From: Photobacterium sp. GJ3
Lineage (GTDB): Bacteria > Pseudomonadota > Gammaproteobacteria > Enterobacterales > Vibrionaceae
DNA length: 64,000 nt
Direction: 5' to 3'
NCBI RefSeq assembly: GCF_018199995.1
Contig: NZ_CP073578.1
Span: forward strand, 806,001 to 870,000
Shown here: piece after piece, positions 48,144-57,470 of the stretch
Layout of the letters: each line of letters starts with the position of its first letter
Numbering within the stretch: the stretch's first letter is position 1
Translations under genes and position numbers: made by a program
Notes under the pieces: generated by a model
What the model saw: only the letters and a program-made list of their open reading frames with translations
What the model was told of the DNA's origin: nothing
The model's database searches: none

Positions 48144-50120
48144 ATGACCCGCTTATACATCGCTGAAAAGCCAAGCCTGGGCCGTGCTATCGCCGCGGTA
48201 TTACCTCGTCCTCACAAGAACCATCAGGGATACATAGAAGTGGCCAATGGCGACATTGTAACCTGGTGTATCGGGCATCTGCTTGAACAGGTTGAGCCGG
48301 ACGCCTATGACCCGCGCTATAAAAAGTGGCACCTGGATGATTTACCCATTATTCCAGAGCAATGGCAGCTTGCGCCCCGAAAATCAGCGAAACAGCAGCT
48401 CAGTGTTGTCCGGAAGCTGGCCAAGCAGGCCACTGAGGTCATTCATGCCGGCGATCCGGATCGTGAAGGGCAATTGCTGGTGGATGAAGTGATTGATTAC
48501 GTTAAGCTGGCCGCCGGGAAAAAAGCAGGCATGAAACGGCTTTTAATTTCGGATCTGAACCCAGCGGCGGTGAAGCGGGCGCTCAGTCAGCTCAGGGACA
48601 ACAAAGACTTCATTCCTTTATCGGTTTCGGCGCTGGCGCGTTCCCGGGCCGACTGGCTGTATGGCATGAATATGTCCCGCGCTTATACCTTGCTTGGACA
48701 ACGGGGCGGTTATCAAGGTGTTTTGTCGGTCGGGCGGGTACAGACCCCGGTGCTGGGTCTGGTCACCCGGCGTGATGACGAAATTTCCAATTTCATTCCC
48801 GTGCCATTTTATGATGTGTATGCGCTGATTCCTTATCAGGACATGGTCATTCGTGCGCGCTGGCAGCCAAGCAAGGCGTGTGAGCCCTGGCAGGACGAAG
48901 AAGGGCGGGTACTGAACCGAAAACTCTGTGAAAATGTCGTTGCCAGAATTCAGGGCCAGTCTGCGCTGGTTTCTGATGCTGAGCGGAAAGAAACGCGCCA
49001 GGCACCTCCTTTGCCTTATTCCCTGTCTGCTTTACAGATTGATGCGGCCCGACGCTACCAACTGAGCGCAGCCGATGTGCTGGCTTGCTGCCAGTCGTTG
49101 TACGAAAAACATAAAGTGATTACTTACCCGCGTTCTGACTGTCGTTATTTGCCGAAAGACCACTTTCATCAGGCGACGGATGTGGTGAAAGCTGTAGCTG
49201 CGACGGCACCAGCCATGAGTGGTGCCATTCAGGGCGCGGATTTAACGTTGCGTTCGAAAGCCTGGAACGACAGTAAAGTTGATGCGCACCATGCCATTAT
49301 TCCGACACCGAAGGCGGTTCAGCCCGGAGTGCTCAGTGATCGGGAAGCCAAGGTGTATCAGCTCATCGCACGCCAGTACCTGATGCAGTTCTACCCACCG
49401 GCCATTTATGCAGAAGCCAAACTGACGTTTACCATTGCCGGAGGTATTTTCATTGCCCGGGGAAGGCAACTGATGCAATCCGGCTGGAAGGCGCTGCAAG
49501 GGAAAGAAGATGCGGAGAATGAACAGGATTTGTCTGCAAAGGTCCCGCCACTCGATAAAGGGACGACATTAACCTGCGAGAAAGGGGAGATTAAAGACCG
49601 GGTCACTGAGCCACCTAAGCACTTTACCGAAGCGACCTTGCTGCAGGCCATGACTGGAATCGCCCGTTTTGTGGCGGATAAGTCGCTGAAAAAAATTCTT
49701 CGTGATACCGATGGCCTCGGGACAGAAGCAACCCGGGCCGGTATTCTGGATGTTTTGTTTAAACGGCAGTTGCTCTATCGTCAGGGGAAAAACATTCACG
49801 CTTCAGAAGCGGGCAAAGCCTTGGTTTATGCCTTACCGGAAGCCGCGACGTATCCGGATATGACAGCGCACTGGGAGCATCAGCTTCAGGACATGGCCGA
49901 CCGGAAATGCGCTTATCAGCCTTTCATGGAAGCGTTACAGGCACAGATCCAGCACCTGATGACTCAGGTGAAGCAAGGAGAGGTCCCGCCAAGTCTGCGT
50001 GCGTTGCAGGCCGTAGCGCCGCCAGCATTCAAAAAGAAAGGCAGCCGGCAAAAGCGGGGCGGGACAGGTAAAAAAGCGTCGGGTGGATCCCGGCAAAGCA
50101 ATCGGACTAGTCGGCCATAA
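48144..50120 (+). CDS. topB: DNA topoisomerase III
   Basis: TopB is a type IA topoisomerase that decatenates replication and recombination intermediates. The 658-residue product (E. coli 653) begins MTRLYIAEKPSLGRAIAAVLP with the Toprim domain (acidic residues in HAGDPDREGQLL, about 102-113). The catalytic Tyr328 is in ITYPRSDCRYLP, at the same number as in E. coli. The C-terminus is basic (KKKGSRQKRGG). The start at 48144 is chosen by similarity; an upstream in-frame ATG (48084) would add 20 unrelated residues. It overlaps the convergent diguanylate cyclase gene by 14 bases. Confidence 0.96.
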   Translation: MTRLYIAEKPSLGRAIAAVLPRPHKNHQGYIEVANGDIVTWCIGHLLEQVEPDAYDPRYKKWHLDDLPIIPEQWQLAPRKSAKQQLSVVRKLAKQATEVIHAGDPDREGQLLVDEVIDYVKLAAGKKAGMKRLLISDLNPAAVKRALSQLRDNKDFIPLSVSALARSRADWLYGMNMSRAYTLLGQRGGYQGVLSVGRVQTPVLGLVTRRDDEISNFIPVPFYDVYALIPYQDMVIRARWQPSKACEPWQDEEGRVLNRKLCENVVARIQGQSALVSDAERKETRQAPPLPYSLSALQIDAARRYQLSAADVLACCQSLYEKHKVITYPRSDCRYLPKDHFHQATDVVKAVAATAPAMSGAIQGADLTLRSKAWNDSKVDAHHAIIPTPKAVQPGVLSDREAKVYQLIARQYLMQFYPPAIYAEAKLTFTIAGGIFIARGRQLMQSGWKALQGKEDAENEQDLSAKVPPLDKGTTLTCEKGEIKDRVTEPPKHFTEATLLQAMTGIARFVADKSLKKILRDTDGLGTEATRAGILDVLFKRQLLYRQGKNIHASEAGKALVYALPEAATYPDMTAHWEHQLQDMADRKCAYQPFMEALQAQIQHLMTQVKQGEVPPSLRALQAVAPPAFKKKGSRQKRGGTGKKASGGSRQSNRTSRP

Positions 50121-51606
50121 AATACTGGTTTCGCCCTAATGCTTTGGCATGATACAGGGCGTTGTCGGCCAGATTAAACAGTTGCTCTGCGCTGTTCTCT
50201 GCATCAGGGATCAGCGTGGCAACGCCGATGCTCACCGTGATGCCGTCTGTTGGCTTTTCGTGGGTGGGTACGCCCAGCACGCGGACGGCATGCAGCGCGT
50301 TTTCTGCCGTGACAACGGCTGCCTGAGCATTTTGCCCGGGTAACAGAATCACAAATTCCTCGCCGCCATAACGTGCAAAGAGTGCGCCTGCGCGTCGTTC
50401 AAGCGAGCTGAGGGCCTGTGCGAGGCGTTTCAGGCACTGATCCCCCACAGCATGGCCGTATCTGTCATTGAAATGCTTAAAGTGATCCACATCGATCATC
50501 AGCAGAGACAACGGGAGTTTGTGGCGTTTGGCCCGTCGCCATTCCAGAGGCAGGGTTTGATCAAACACACGCCGGTTCGGCACCTGAGTTAACGGATCCT
50601 GACGGGAAGTATGTTCTAACTGACGGTTCAGTTGCTGTAATTCCAATGTCCGTTCCGTGACACGCTTTTCCAGCTCAGTATTTAACTGGCTGAGTTTTTC
50701 TTCGGCCTGCCTTCGCACCAAATGCTGAGAAACAATGAAACTGAACTGTTTTAACAGCTGCGCATGATATTCAGCCAGTGGCGCACCGTGGATCAGATTG
50801 TCATAGGCGATCCAGCCGACGCGTTGTTCGTTGTCCCACAGCGATGTGTACGCACTCCAGCCTTCCCCGACAGGTTCCAGATTGTGATAGAGCTGGGTCC
50901 GGTGATTAATTGCCAGATAACCGTTTTGTGCCTGAGGATGCTCCGTAAACCAGAGCGGTGGAATCAAGGCTTCAAATTCCCGCTCATTCACGGTATGACC
51001 ATCAATATCCGTGCCATAGGTCCCTTTCATTTTGTTGTCACCGGCCAGCAGGAAAATGGCAATCCTGTCGATTTGCATGACTTTCTTTCCTTGGTCGACG
51101 GCCTTAAAAAGCAGTTCGTCCAGTGTTGATGCCCGCCAGAGCATGAAAGAAAACTCGTGCAGACCCTGCAGCATATCCAGCAGGGGGCGCTGCGTGTGTT
51201 CAGGGGGCAAGCTTGCCTGATGACGGGCCAGTTCATGGCTCAAATGTGCTGTGAGAGGGGCAAAGTAATCCGGCTGCAGCGGGTTGGCTTTGCTTGCAGA
51301 CTCCAGAACCAGCAGGCCGGCCCATTGAGTCTGCTCGATTAACGGCAGCCAGAGCGAGGTGGATGACCCGGAGGGATCCCAATGAGGTGCGTGCGTTTCT
51401 AACGTCAGGTGGCTCAGTTGTTCCAGCAGGGCTTGATTTGGCGAGTGGGTGTTGAGTTGTTGCCAGCCATGTGGCTGGCGAACGAAAATTGTACAGCTCA
51501 CCGATGGGAAATGGTGCTTGAATAACCGAACAAGTGCTTCGAAGGGGATTGAACCCCCTGAAGTCGTTCGCCAGATCGCAAAATAAGCCTGATAAAAAGA
51601 GTCCAT
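50107..51606 (-). CDS. Diguanylate cyclase with N-terminal sensory region (GAF-like)
   Basis: The 499-residue protein has a long N-terminal region (about 1-320) containing a likely GAF-type sensor (about 145-300), a coiled-coil linker (AEEKLSQLNTELEKRVTERTLELQQLNRQLEH, about 290-335) and a C-terminal GGDEF domain with the active-site variant GGEEF (about 414-418). The inhibitory I-site RxxD is RAGA here, so product inhibition by c-di-GMP is probably lost. It should make c-di-GMP from two GTP. There is no membrane segment. The gene ends inside the convergent topB. Confidence 0.9.
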   Translation of the reverse strand: MDSFYQAYFAIWRTTSGGSIPFEALVRLFKHHFPSVSCTIFVRQPHGWQQLNTHSPNQALLEQLSHLTLETHAPHWDPSGSSTSLWLPLIEQTQWAGLLVLESASKANPLQPDYFAPLTAHLSHELARHQASLPPEHTQRPLLDMLQGLHEFSFMLWRASTLDELLFKAVDQGKKVMQIDRIAIFLLAGDNKMKGTYGTDIDGHTVNEREFEALIPPLWFTEHPQAQNGYLAINHRTQLYHNLEPVGEGWSAYTSLWDNEQRVGWIAYDNLIHGAPLAEYHAQLLKQFSFIVSQHLVRRQAEEKLSQLNTELEKRVTERTLELQQLNRQLEHTSRQDPLTQVPNRRVFDQTLPLEWRRAKRHKLPLSLLMIDVDHFKHFNDRYGHAVGDQCLKRLAQALSSLERRAGALFARYGGEEFVILLPGQNAQAAVVTAENALHAVRVLGVPTHEKPTDGITVSIGVATLIPDAENSAEQLFNLADNALYHAKALGRNQYFMAD

Positions 51607-52004
51607 AGAGTGAGCATCACAAGGGTTAAGAGTAGTCCGTTTTGAATCATTTTATTGTTTCCAAAGTATGAAGAAAGCGCGCCGGGTGAAAATAGTGATG
51701 TGAAAATAGTTGAAGGCAGAAATGTTAAGACAAGCTTTTCATCAAATAAAACACTGATTCAGACCCCTGAATTGCACCAATTCTGTGAGGGGGGAGAGGA
51801 AAAGGGGGCTGAGAGAAAAATACAGATTGCTCAATAGTATAGGGTCAGCTTGCCAGTGTTTTCATGCCTCTGCTGTGAAGCCAGCCAAAGCGATCGAAGT
51901 TTGTGAGCAGTGTGGTGTCACTTTTGAGACGGGATGAGCAATTGACTTTCACTATTTTTACCTGAGAGGGGCTGAAGATTAGGTATTCCCTTAGGGTGAC
52001 AAGC
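51607..52004. other. Intergenic region upstream of the small lipoprotein gene
   Basis: These 398 bases lie between the start of the diguanylate cyclase gene and the lipoprotein. A TTGACT at about 51941 has no matching -10. AGGGTGA at about 51993 is the ribosome site of the lipoprotein. A 60-codon ORF at 51655 looks random. No RNA gene is seen. Confidence 0.35.
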
Positions 52005-52280
52005 ATGAAAAAACGAATGGTAGGGTTCGTGTGGTGTGTGGCGGTCGTCTTGCTTTCTGGCTGCAGTGGCACACGCCATGAGCAACTGGCGGAATTGGGG
52101 TTTGCAAGAAACTATCTTGATGGGTATCAGGATGGCTGCGATAGCAGAAAAGAACAGGCCACCACATTTTACAATGGCTTCCGGCAGGATCCGGAACGCA
52201 TGCAAAAAGAATCCAAATACGCGAATGGCTGGAATGATGGTTATGAACAATGCTATGCCAGCAACCAGACATATCATTGA
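52005..52280 (+). CDS. Small predicted lipoprotein of unknown function
   Basis: The 91-residue protein has a signal peptide with lipobox LLSGC (acylated Cys20, then SG), so it should be a membrane lipoprotein. The mature part is short, rich in Tyr, Gln and Asp, with GYQDGCDSRK and GWNDGYEQCY, a partly repeated G-x-x-DG-x-x-C pattern holding a cysteine pair. I do not recognise a family. ATG 52005 follows AGGGTGA; the GTG at 51996 in frame would precede it by three codons. It ends 55 bases from the convergent yejM. Confidence 0.7.
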   Translation: MKKRMVGFVWCVAVVLLSGCSGTRHEQLAELGFARNYLDGYQDGCDSRKEQATTFYNGFRQDPERMQKESKYANGWNDGYEQCYASNQTYH

Positions 52281-52305
52281 GCAGAGTGAAGGCAGGAAAA
52301 GTGAG

Positions 52306-52328
52306 CAGGGCAGTGTCAGGCTGCCCTG
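52306..52328. terminator. Hairpin between the lipoprotein gene and yejM
   Basis: CAGGGCAG (52306-52313) and CTGCCCTG (52321-52328) form an 8-bp stem with a seven-base loop between convergent gene ends. There is no T run on the plus strand and only CTCACTTTTC on the minus strand, so it is a weak terminator in both directions. Confidence 0.45.
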
Positions 52329-52334
52329 TCCGGT

Positions 52335-54215
52335 TTACGGATTCTGTTGATAGAAGCGCTTCAATTCGTGCAGGACCTGCATCAGTGTCGACAGCTTGGG
52401 TTTACCGTCATCTTTCATTTTGTAGTCAGGGTCGTACACGGTGTAGTTGCCGTATCTGTCGACAATGGTCGTACTTTCCGGCTGTACGACAACAATATCT
52501 GAAGTGTCTCCTGCCAGCACCCAGCGGCGTTTACTGCTGTTATCAAACAGGCTGATCCCACTGCTGTAAAACTCCGGAACCGTGGTGGTACTCAACAAGG
52601 TTTCCATTAAGGTTGGAACGATATCCAGATGGCTGGTAGCCCGCGTGATTTGTGCTGCCTGACTGCCCGGCCAATGGATGATGAGCGGAACTTTGAGCTG
52701 ATACTGGCTGTAGTTGGTCCCGGAACCCCACGAATTCGTGCCGGTTTCGTTAAACTCCATCCCATGGTTTGCTGTAATCACGACAATGGTGTTGTTCAGT
52801 AAATTTCGCTCAATGAGGCTGTCGAAAATTTGAATCAGTTGCTCATCAACGTAATAAGCGGCATTCCGGTACGTATTTTTCAGCAGTTCTGCCGGTGAGG
52901 CATTCGTTTGATGATTCTTGACTGATTCATCGGCAGACGTCGTCAGTGATGGCTGAAATTGAGCCGAGTGATTTTCGCCGGTTTCTTCGTAGTTTTGTAC
53001 GTCAGTCAGTTCAAGGTAACCAAACCATGGATTGCCTGCGGTTTGTTTGCTTAACCAGCTTTGCATGTCTGCAATCGCAGCCTGATCGCCCGTTTCGTCA
53101 CGGGCTAATTCAGCGGCCAGGCTCAATTGTGCTTGTGTGAAAACAGTTTGCTGATAAATCGGGTCTGCAAATCCGGATCCACTGAACAGGCCAAACCGGT
53201 AACCCCGCTTGTGTAGGGTATCCAGTAACACGGGCTGATTATGTTCTGCCCGGATACTGTTACTGTAAGCGCCGGGCAGTCCATAGAAGAGTCCGAACGT
53301 CCCCAGTGTGCTGTCATTGCCTGTGCTGTAATGATTGGCAAAATTCAGGTTCTGATGCGCAAACGCATTGAGATAAGGCATGGTTTCCGCATTGACCATG
53401 TCGCTGCGTAGGCCATCGACCATAATCACCAGCAGGTTTTGTCCGGTGCCTTTGTCGCTGAAAGAAAGCGGCTTGAGCGGATAACGGATGTTTTCACTGT
53501 TCTCAACACCTTGTTCTTCACGCAGACGGGTATATTCCTGCCGATCCAGCAGACCGTGGCGCTCCATGAAGGTTTTGGCAGTCATGGGGTAAGACAGCGG
53601 GAAATTTGAACGCTGTGCCGTGACCGGGCGGTAGAGATTGGCATCCGCCCAGATGTAAATCAGGTGACTGGCCAGAAAACACAGGCCGAAGACCGCAGCA
53701 ATCGGCACGCCAACATGTTTGCGGGTCAGTTTGCGTAGCTTGCGCCATAACCATTCAGACAGGAATAACTGCAGCAGAAAAATAGCGGGTACCACGATGA
53801 AGAGGTACTGCCATTTTGCATTGAGATCGGTCCGTTCACCACTGAGCAGTAAATCCCAGACCAGTGGGCTGATGTGGAGTTCCAGGCTCTCATAAGCGTG
53901 CGTATCCAGCAGCAGCACGGTTTGGCCGATTGTTCCTACCAGTACCGCAAACAGGCGCATCAAGCGCTGAGAGGGGATCAGAAAACTGGCAGGAAACAGG
54001 ATCAGGATATAGAAGCCAAAGACCAGAAATCCAAAATGGCCGACCCAGCTCAGGCCAAGATACAACTGCCCCATCAGGGTTTCCGGCCAGTCCGAATGGA
54101 TGATGTACCGGGTGCCTAACAGCATGGCGGCGATGATATTGAAAAAACTGAACCAGTGTCCCCAGCTGATCAACTGAGACACGGTTTCTTTGTAGTTGTT
54201 TCCGCTGGCGACCAT
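52335..54215 (-). CDS. yejM: PbgA/YejM inner-membrane protein (LpxC regulator)
   Basis: PbgA senses periplasmic lipopolysaccharide and, with LapB and FtsH, controls LpxC and thus LPS synthesis. The 626-residue product has five N-terminal membrane segments (about 15-190, with the DUF3413 features) and a periplasmic sulfatase-like domain (VIMVDGLRSDMVNAE at about 265). That domain lacks the active-site residues of true sulfatases, as in other family members. It is upstream of yejL on the same strand and probably in one operon, with yejK on the other side (divergent). Confidence 0.95.
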   Translation of the reverse strand: MVASGNNYKETVSQLISWGHWFSFFNIIAAMLLGTRYIIHSDWPETLMGQLYLGLSWVGHFGFLVFGFYILILFPASFLIPSQRLMRLFAVLVGTIGQTVLLLDTHAYESLELHISPLVWDLLLSGERTDLNAKWQYLFIVVPAIFLLQLFLSEWLWRKLRKLTRKHVGVPIAAVFGLCFLASHLIYIWADANLYRPVTAQRSNFPLSYPMTAKTFMERHGLLDRQEYTRLREEQGVENSENIRYPLKPLSFSDKGTGQNLLVIMVDGLRSDMVNAETMPYLNAFAHQNLNFANHYSTGNDSTLGTFGLFYGLPGAYSNSIRAEHNQPVLLDTLHKRGYRFGLFSGSGFADPIYQQTVFTQAQLSLAAELARDETGDQAAIADMQSWLSKQTAGNPWFGYLELTDVQNYEETGENHSAQFQPSLTTSADESVKNHQTNASPAELLKNTYRNAAYYVDEQLIQIFDSLIERNLLNNTIVVITANHGMEFNETGTNSWGSGTNYSQYQLKVPLIIHWPGSQAAQITRATSHLDIVPTLMETLLSTTTVPEFYSSGISLFDNSSKRRWVLAGDTSDIVVVQPESTTIVDRYGNYTVYDPDYKMKDDGKPKLSTLMQVLHELKRFYQQNP

Positions 54216-54245
54216 AGACCTGTGTTCTTCTTCTCTGATGCTGGT

Positions 54246-54464
54246 TTAATCTTTTTTGATTGAGGTCAGCAGAGCTTGGGCGAATTTTTCAGCAATGGCT
54301 TCACGCTGTGAAGCTGGAACATCTGCATTGATGACATTTGTGGCAACATTTCCGACAATCATCAGGGCTAATTCTGCGGATGCACCGTGTTTTTCAAATA
54401 CTTCGAACACATCATCCAGGATTTGTTCCACTTTTTCATTGCTGTATTTTGATGTAATTGGCAT
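54246..54464 (-). CDS. yejL: YejL family protein (UPF0352)
   Basis: The 72-residue protein (E. coli YejL 75) is compact and acidic, with the segment [24 protein letters not shown] at its start and [13 protein letters not shown] near the middle. Function is unknown; it is a small homodimeric fold in structures of the family. It precedes yejM and is divergent from yejK, as in E. coli. Confidence 0.94.
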   Translation of the reverse strand: MPITSKYSNEKVEQILDDVFEVFEKHGASAELALMIVGNVATNVINADVPASQREAIAEKFAQALLTSIKKD

Positions 54465-54540
54465 ATCAGGTCTTGTTTTAAGGTGAAGAAAGCGACTTAT
54501 AATACCCTACACTTTAGATTTACTGAAAAACTTTTCCATT

Positions 54541-55554
54541 ATGAGTCTCACGCTTTCTAACGTCATCCTGCATCAGTTCTTGAAAAATGAACAAGATGAA
54601 CTCTCCGTTCAGCTCCGGGAGCAGGAACTGGAGCATAACCCGAACACAACGGAACTCGTTGCCGAGTTACACCGTGTCTACAGCAGCAAAGGGGCCAAAG
54701 GTTTTGGCCGGTTTGCTGAAGACAGTGAATTTGGCTACTGGCTGAAACAGTGCCGCCAGGGCGAGCTGGATTTCCTGTCATTTTCTAATCAGGCTGCGCA
54801 GCGCCTGCAGGCCGAGCTGATCAAGTATCCGTTTGCTGACGCCGGTACATTGGTACTTGCCCAGTATCAGTCACTGGCGACCGATTATCTGTTTATTGGC
54901 TTGCTGCCAACGTGTCACAGTATGAAGGTCACCGACCAACTTGATATTAGCGCAACAGACTATCTGGATGTCAGCAAGATGGAAATTGTTGCCCGCATTG
55001 ATTTGTCATCGTGGGAGACGGATCCCGAATGCAATCGCTATCTGACTTTTATCAAAGGCCGGGTTGGCCGAAAGGTGGCCGATTTCTTCCTTGATTTTCT
55101 GCAGGCGGAAGTGGGGCTGGACGTCAAAGTTCAGAATCAGGTCCTGATGCAGGCTGTCGAGGATTTCTGTGCGGATTCACGCATGGATAAAGAGGAAAAA
55201 CAGCAATATCGCAAACAGGTTTACGATTACTGTAACGGTCAGCTGCAGTCTGGTGAAGAGGTGGCGGTTAAGGAACTCGCGGGTGAATTGCCACCTTCAG
55301 ACGAGGGCGTCGATTTTTATCAGTTCACCTCCAATCAGGGGTATGAGCTGGAAGAAACGTTCCCTGCAGACCGCACAGCGATGCGCAAGCTCACCAAATT
55401 TGTGGGGTCAGGGGGCGGATTAACCATCAACTTTGACAGCATGTTACTGGGCGAGCGAATTTTCTACGATGCGGAAACCGATACTCTGACGATCAAAGGT
55501 ACACCGCCGAACTTGAAAGATCAGCTCAATCGCCGGTTAAACAGCGATAACTAA
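54541..55554 (+). CDS. yejK: Nucleoid-associated protein NdpA (YejK)
   Basis: The 337-residue product (E. coli 335) begins LTLSNVILHQFLKNEQDELSVQLREQELEHN and contains the NdpA signature segments, including DYLDVSKMEIVARIDLSSWE and GRVGRKVADFFLDFL. YejK is a DNA-associated protein found in the nucleoid; molecular activity is not well defined, and topoisomerase-like interactions have been suggested. A hairpin at 55561-55592 lies six bases past the stop but lacks a T run. It is divergent from yejL. Confidence 0.95.
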   Translation: MSLTLSNVILHQFLKNEQDELSVQLREQELEHNPNTTELVAELHRVYSSKGAKGFGRFAEDSEFGYWLKQCRQGELDFLSFSNQAAQRLQAELIKYPFADAGTLVLAQYQSLATDYLFIGLLPTCHSMKVTDQLDISATDYLDVSKMEIVARIDLSSWETDPECNRYLTFIKGRVGRKVADFFLDFLQAEVGLDVKVQNQVLMQAVEDFCADSRMDKEEKQQYRKQVYDYCNGQLQSGEEVAVKELAGELPPSDEGVDFYQFTSNQGYELEETFPADRTAMRKLTKFVGSGGGLTINFDSMLLGERIFYDAETDTLTIKGTPPNLKDQLNRRLNSDN

Positions 55555-55560
55555 GTGGTT

Positions 55561-55592
55561 CGGGCAGCAAGCAAAAGATTGTGCGCTGCCCG
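55561..55592 (+). terminator. Hairpin just after yejK
   Basis: CGGGCAGC (55561-55568) and GCTGCCCG (55585-55592) form an 8-bp stem with a 16-base loop. No T run follows (ATTTG), so its role as a terminator is uncertain. Confidence 0.45.
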
Positions 55593-56063
55593 ATTTGAAG
55601 CTGTCAATTATTGAGGTTTTATCAATCTTCCCACCTGTGTTTGACGCTGATTCAGTTTGTTCCTGCTGTTTCCTGTTCTCTGCTCTATTTCCTTACCTAT
55701 TCTTGATGTGATGTTTCTGGTCGCGGGCTAACTTCTGAAGGGGGTTGTGTCTGATTTTTCAATCTTGAGTCCTTTTACCTGTTAAGCGTGCAAAAAATGA
55801 AGGTTACTGGCTGGTTTTGATGTGTTCTATTCAAGGTAAGGTGGAAAAAATGCCGTCAATGAGAAAGTGGAGAAATCAGATTGAAATCGCTTTAAATCTG
55901 GCATCAACAGCGAGTTGTTCTGCATCCAATTAGCTAAATACTCTAAAAATCTCAAAGATGCCCTGATGCCAGGCTGTGTAAACACTTTGACATAGGTTAG
56001 TTTTGGCATTTTGTTGCGTTAGGGGGGGCTTTGCTTTATGGTATTTAACAATCTTCGTTTCAT

Positions 56064-56097
56064 AGCAACCCCGGGTCACTTGAGTGAATCGGTTGCT
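56064..56097 (+). promoter_or_regulatory. Hairpin in the asd leader
   Basis: AGCAACC pairs with GGTTGCT, and within the loop TCACT (56076-56080) can pair with AGTGA (56083-56087), giving a long imperfect hairpin about 150 bases upstream of asd. It might be a regulatory RNA element or an operator; no known class fits. Confidence 0.3.
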
Positions 56098-56138
56098 GTG
56101 AGAGTGGCTTTTTCATGTGATTGAATTGTATGCCGCTG

Positions 56139-56153
56139 TCAGTGAGTCACTGA
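56139..56153. promoter_or_regulatory. 15-bp palindrome in the asd leader
   Basis: TCAGTGA and TCACTGA are exact inverted copies around a central G, lying about 90 bases upstream of asd. It has the form of a dimeric regulator's binding site; the regulator is unknown. Confidence 0.35.
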
Positions 56154-56243
56154 TGGCCTTTCTTTGACCTGAAGCATGCATGTGGCTTTTCTCCGTCCCT
56201 TTTAGGAGGTGCCCAATCATGTCAACAAGGAGTGTAGCAAACT

Positions 56244-57361
56244 ATGATGAAAGTTGGTTTGATCGGTTGGCGAGGCATGGTCGGTTCCGTGCTGATGCAA
56301 CGTATGGTGGAAGAGAAAGATTTTGACCATATTGAACCTGTTTTCTTTTCGACCTCTCAGGTAGGTATTCCTGCGCCGAACTTCGGGAAAGATGCGGGTG
56401 TTCTTCATGATGCGTTTGATATCGATGCGCTGAAGAAACTGGATGCCATCATTACCTGTCAGGGGGGAGCTATACCGAGAAAGTTTATCCTGCTCTGCGT
56501 CAGGCAGGCTGGAAAGGGTATTGGATTGATGCTGCATCTACATTGCGTATGGATGAGCAGGCCATCATCACGCTTGATCCGGTCAACTTTGATCAGATTC
56601 AGCAGGGTATCCATTCTGGCGTTCGTTCATTTGCCGGTGGTAACTGTACCGTCAGCCTGATGCTGATGGCTGTGGGTGGCTTATTCCAGGCGGGTCTGGT
56701 TGAGTGGATGACCTCTCAAACGTATCAGGCCGCTTCCGGTGCTGGTGCGAAAAACATGCGTGAGCTGATCAGCCAGATGGGCGTGATCAACGACTGCGTG
56801 ACTAGTGAACTGGCGAATCCGGCAACTTCTATTCTGGATATCGACCGTAAAGTGGCGCAGACCATGCGCTCTGCAGATTTCCCGGCGTCTGAATTTGGCG
56901 TACCGCTGGCTGGCTCACTGATCCCTTGGATTGATGTGAAGCGTGAAAACGGTCAGAGCAAAGAAGAGTGGAAAGGTGGTGTCGAAACCAACAAGATTCT
57001 GGCAACGGGCAACAATCCGATTGCGATCGATGGCACTTGTGTGCGTATTGGTGCGATGCGTTGTCACAGTCAGGCACTGACCCTGAAGCTGAAGAAAAAT
57101 GTTCCGCTGGATGAAATCGAAGGCATCATTGCGTCTCACAACGACTGGGTCAAAGTGATTCCAAACGAGCGTGATATCACGATGCAAGAGTTGTCTCCGA
57201 CGAAAGTGACCGGGACTTTGTCTGTACCGGTTGGCCGTTTGCGTAAGCTGGCGATGGGCGATGACTACCTGAATGCTTTCACTGTGGGTGATCAGCTGCT
57301 TTGGGGTGCCGCAGAGCCGCTGCGCCGTACACTGCGTATCATCCTGGCTGAAAAAGCTTAA
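56244..57361 (+). pseudogene. asd: Aspartate-semialdehyde dehydrogenase, frameshifted
   Basis: Asd reduces beta-aspartyl phosphate to aspartate semialdehyde, the branch to lysine, diaminopimelate, threonine and methionine. From ATG 56244 the frame reads MMKVGLIGWRGMVGSVLMQR to DAIITCQGG, then is lost next to a run of six G (56462-56467). The continuation [17 protein letters not shown] then [15 protein letters not shown], the catalytic Cys in [11 protein letters not shown] and the end at 57361 are in the next frame. One extra G would give a complete 372-residue protein. Because Asd supplies cell-wall precursor, the break may be a base-calling loss, or a second asd may exist, as in V. cholerae. 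Confidence 0.9.
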
Positions 57362-57418
57362 GTTTCTTGTGTCGCAGGGAGTGGGGCTGCCTGCGAAAAA
57401 CAGAAACGTGAATCGAAG

Positions 57419-57448
57419 AAGGCCCGCACAATTGTGCGGGCCTTTTGC
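57419..57448 (+). terminator. Terminator between asd and sodB
   Basis: A perfect 26-bp palindrome spans 57419-57444 (stem half GGCCCGCACA plus AA), followed on the plus strand by TTG. It lies 57 bases past the asd stop and ahead of the convergent sodB end at 57471. The plus orientation has the better tail. Confidence 0.85.
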
Positions 57449-57470
57449 TTGGAATCACTTGCAAACTGTC

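Larger units (their letters stand above)
55555..56243. other. Long intergenic region between yejK and asd
   Basis: These 689 bases contain the yejK hairpin, then AT-rich sequence, then inverted repeats in the asd leader: AGCAACC (56064-56070) with GGTTGCT (56091-56097) and an inner TCACT/AGTGA, and a symmetric TCAGTGAGTCACTGA at 56139-56153. AAGGAGTG (56227-56234) is the asd ribosome site. I found no lysine riboswitch core. The repeats may be regulatory. Confidence 0.4.

Noticed and set aside
51655..51837. A 60-codon plus-strand ORF upstream of the small lipoprotein
   Set aside because: Biased composition, no ribosome site and no similarity to any family.
55827..56009. A 60-codon minus-strand ORF in the gap before asd
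   Set aside because: No ribosome site and no recognisable features; the region looks non-coding.
56040..56243. A lysine riboswitch in the asd leader
   Set aside because: The conserved lysine riboswitch core and its helices could not be found; only simple inverted repeats are present.
56217..56537. A minus-strand ORF of 106 codons over the asd 5' end
   Set aside because: It lies antisense to clearly conserved Asd sequence; it is a shadow frame.
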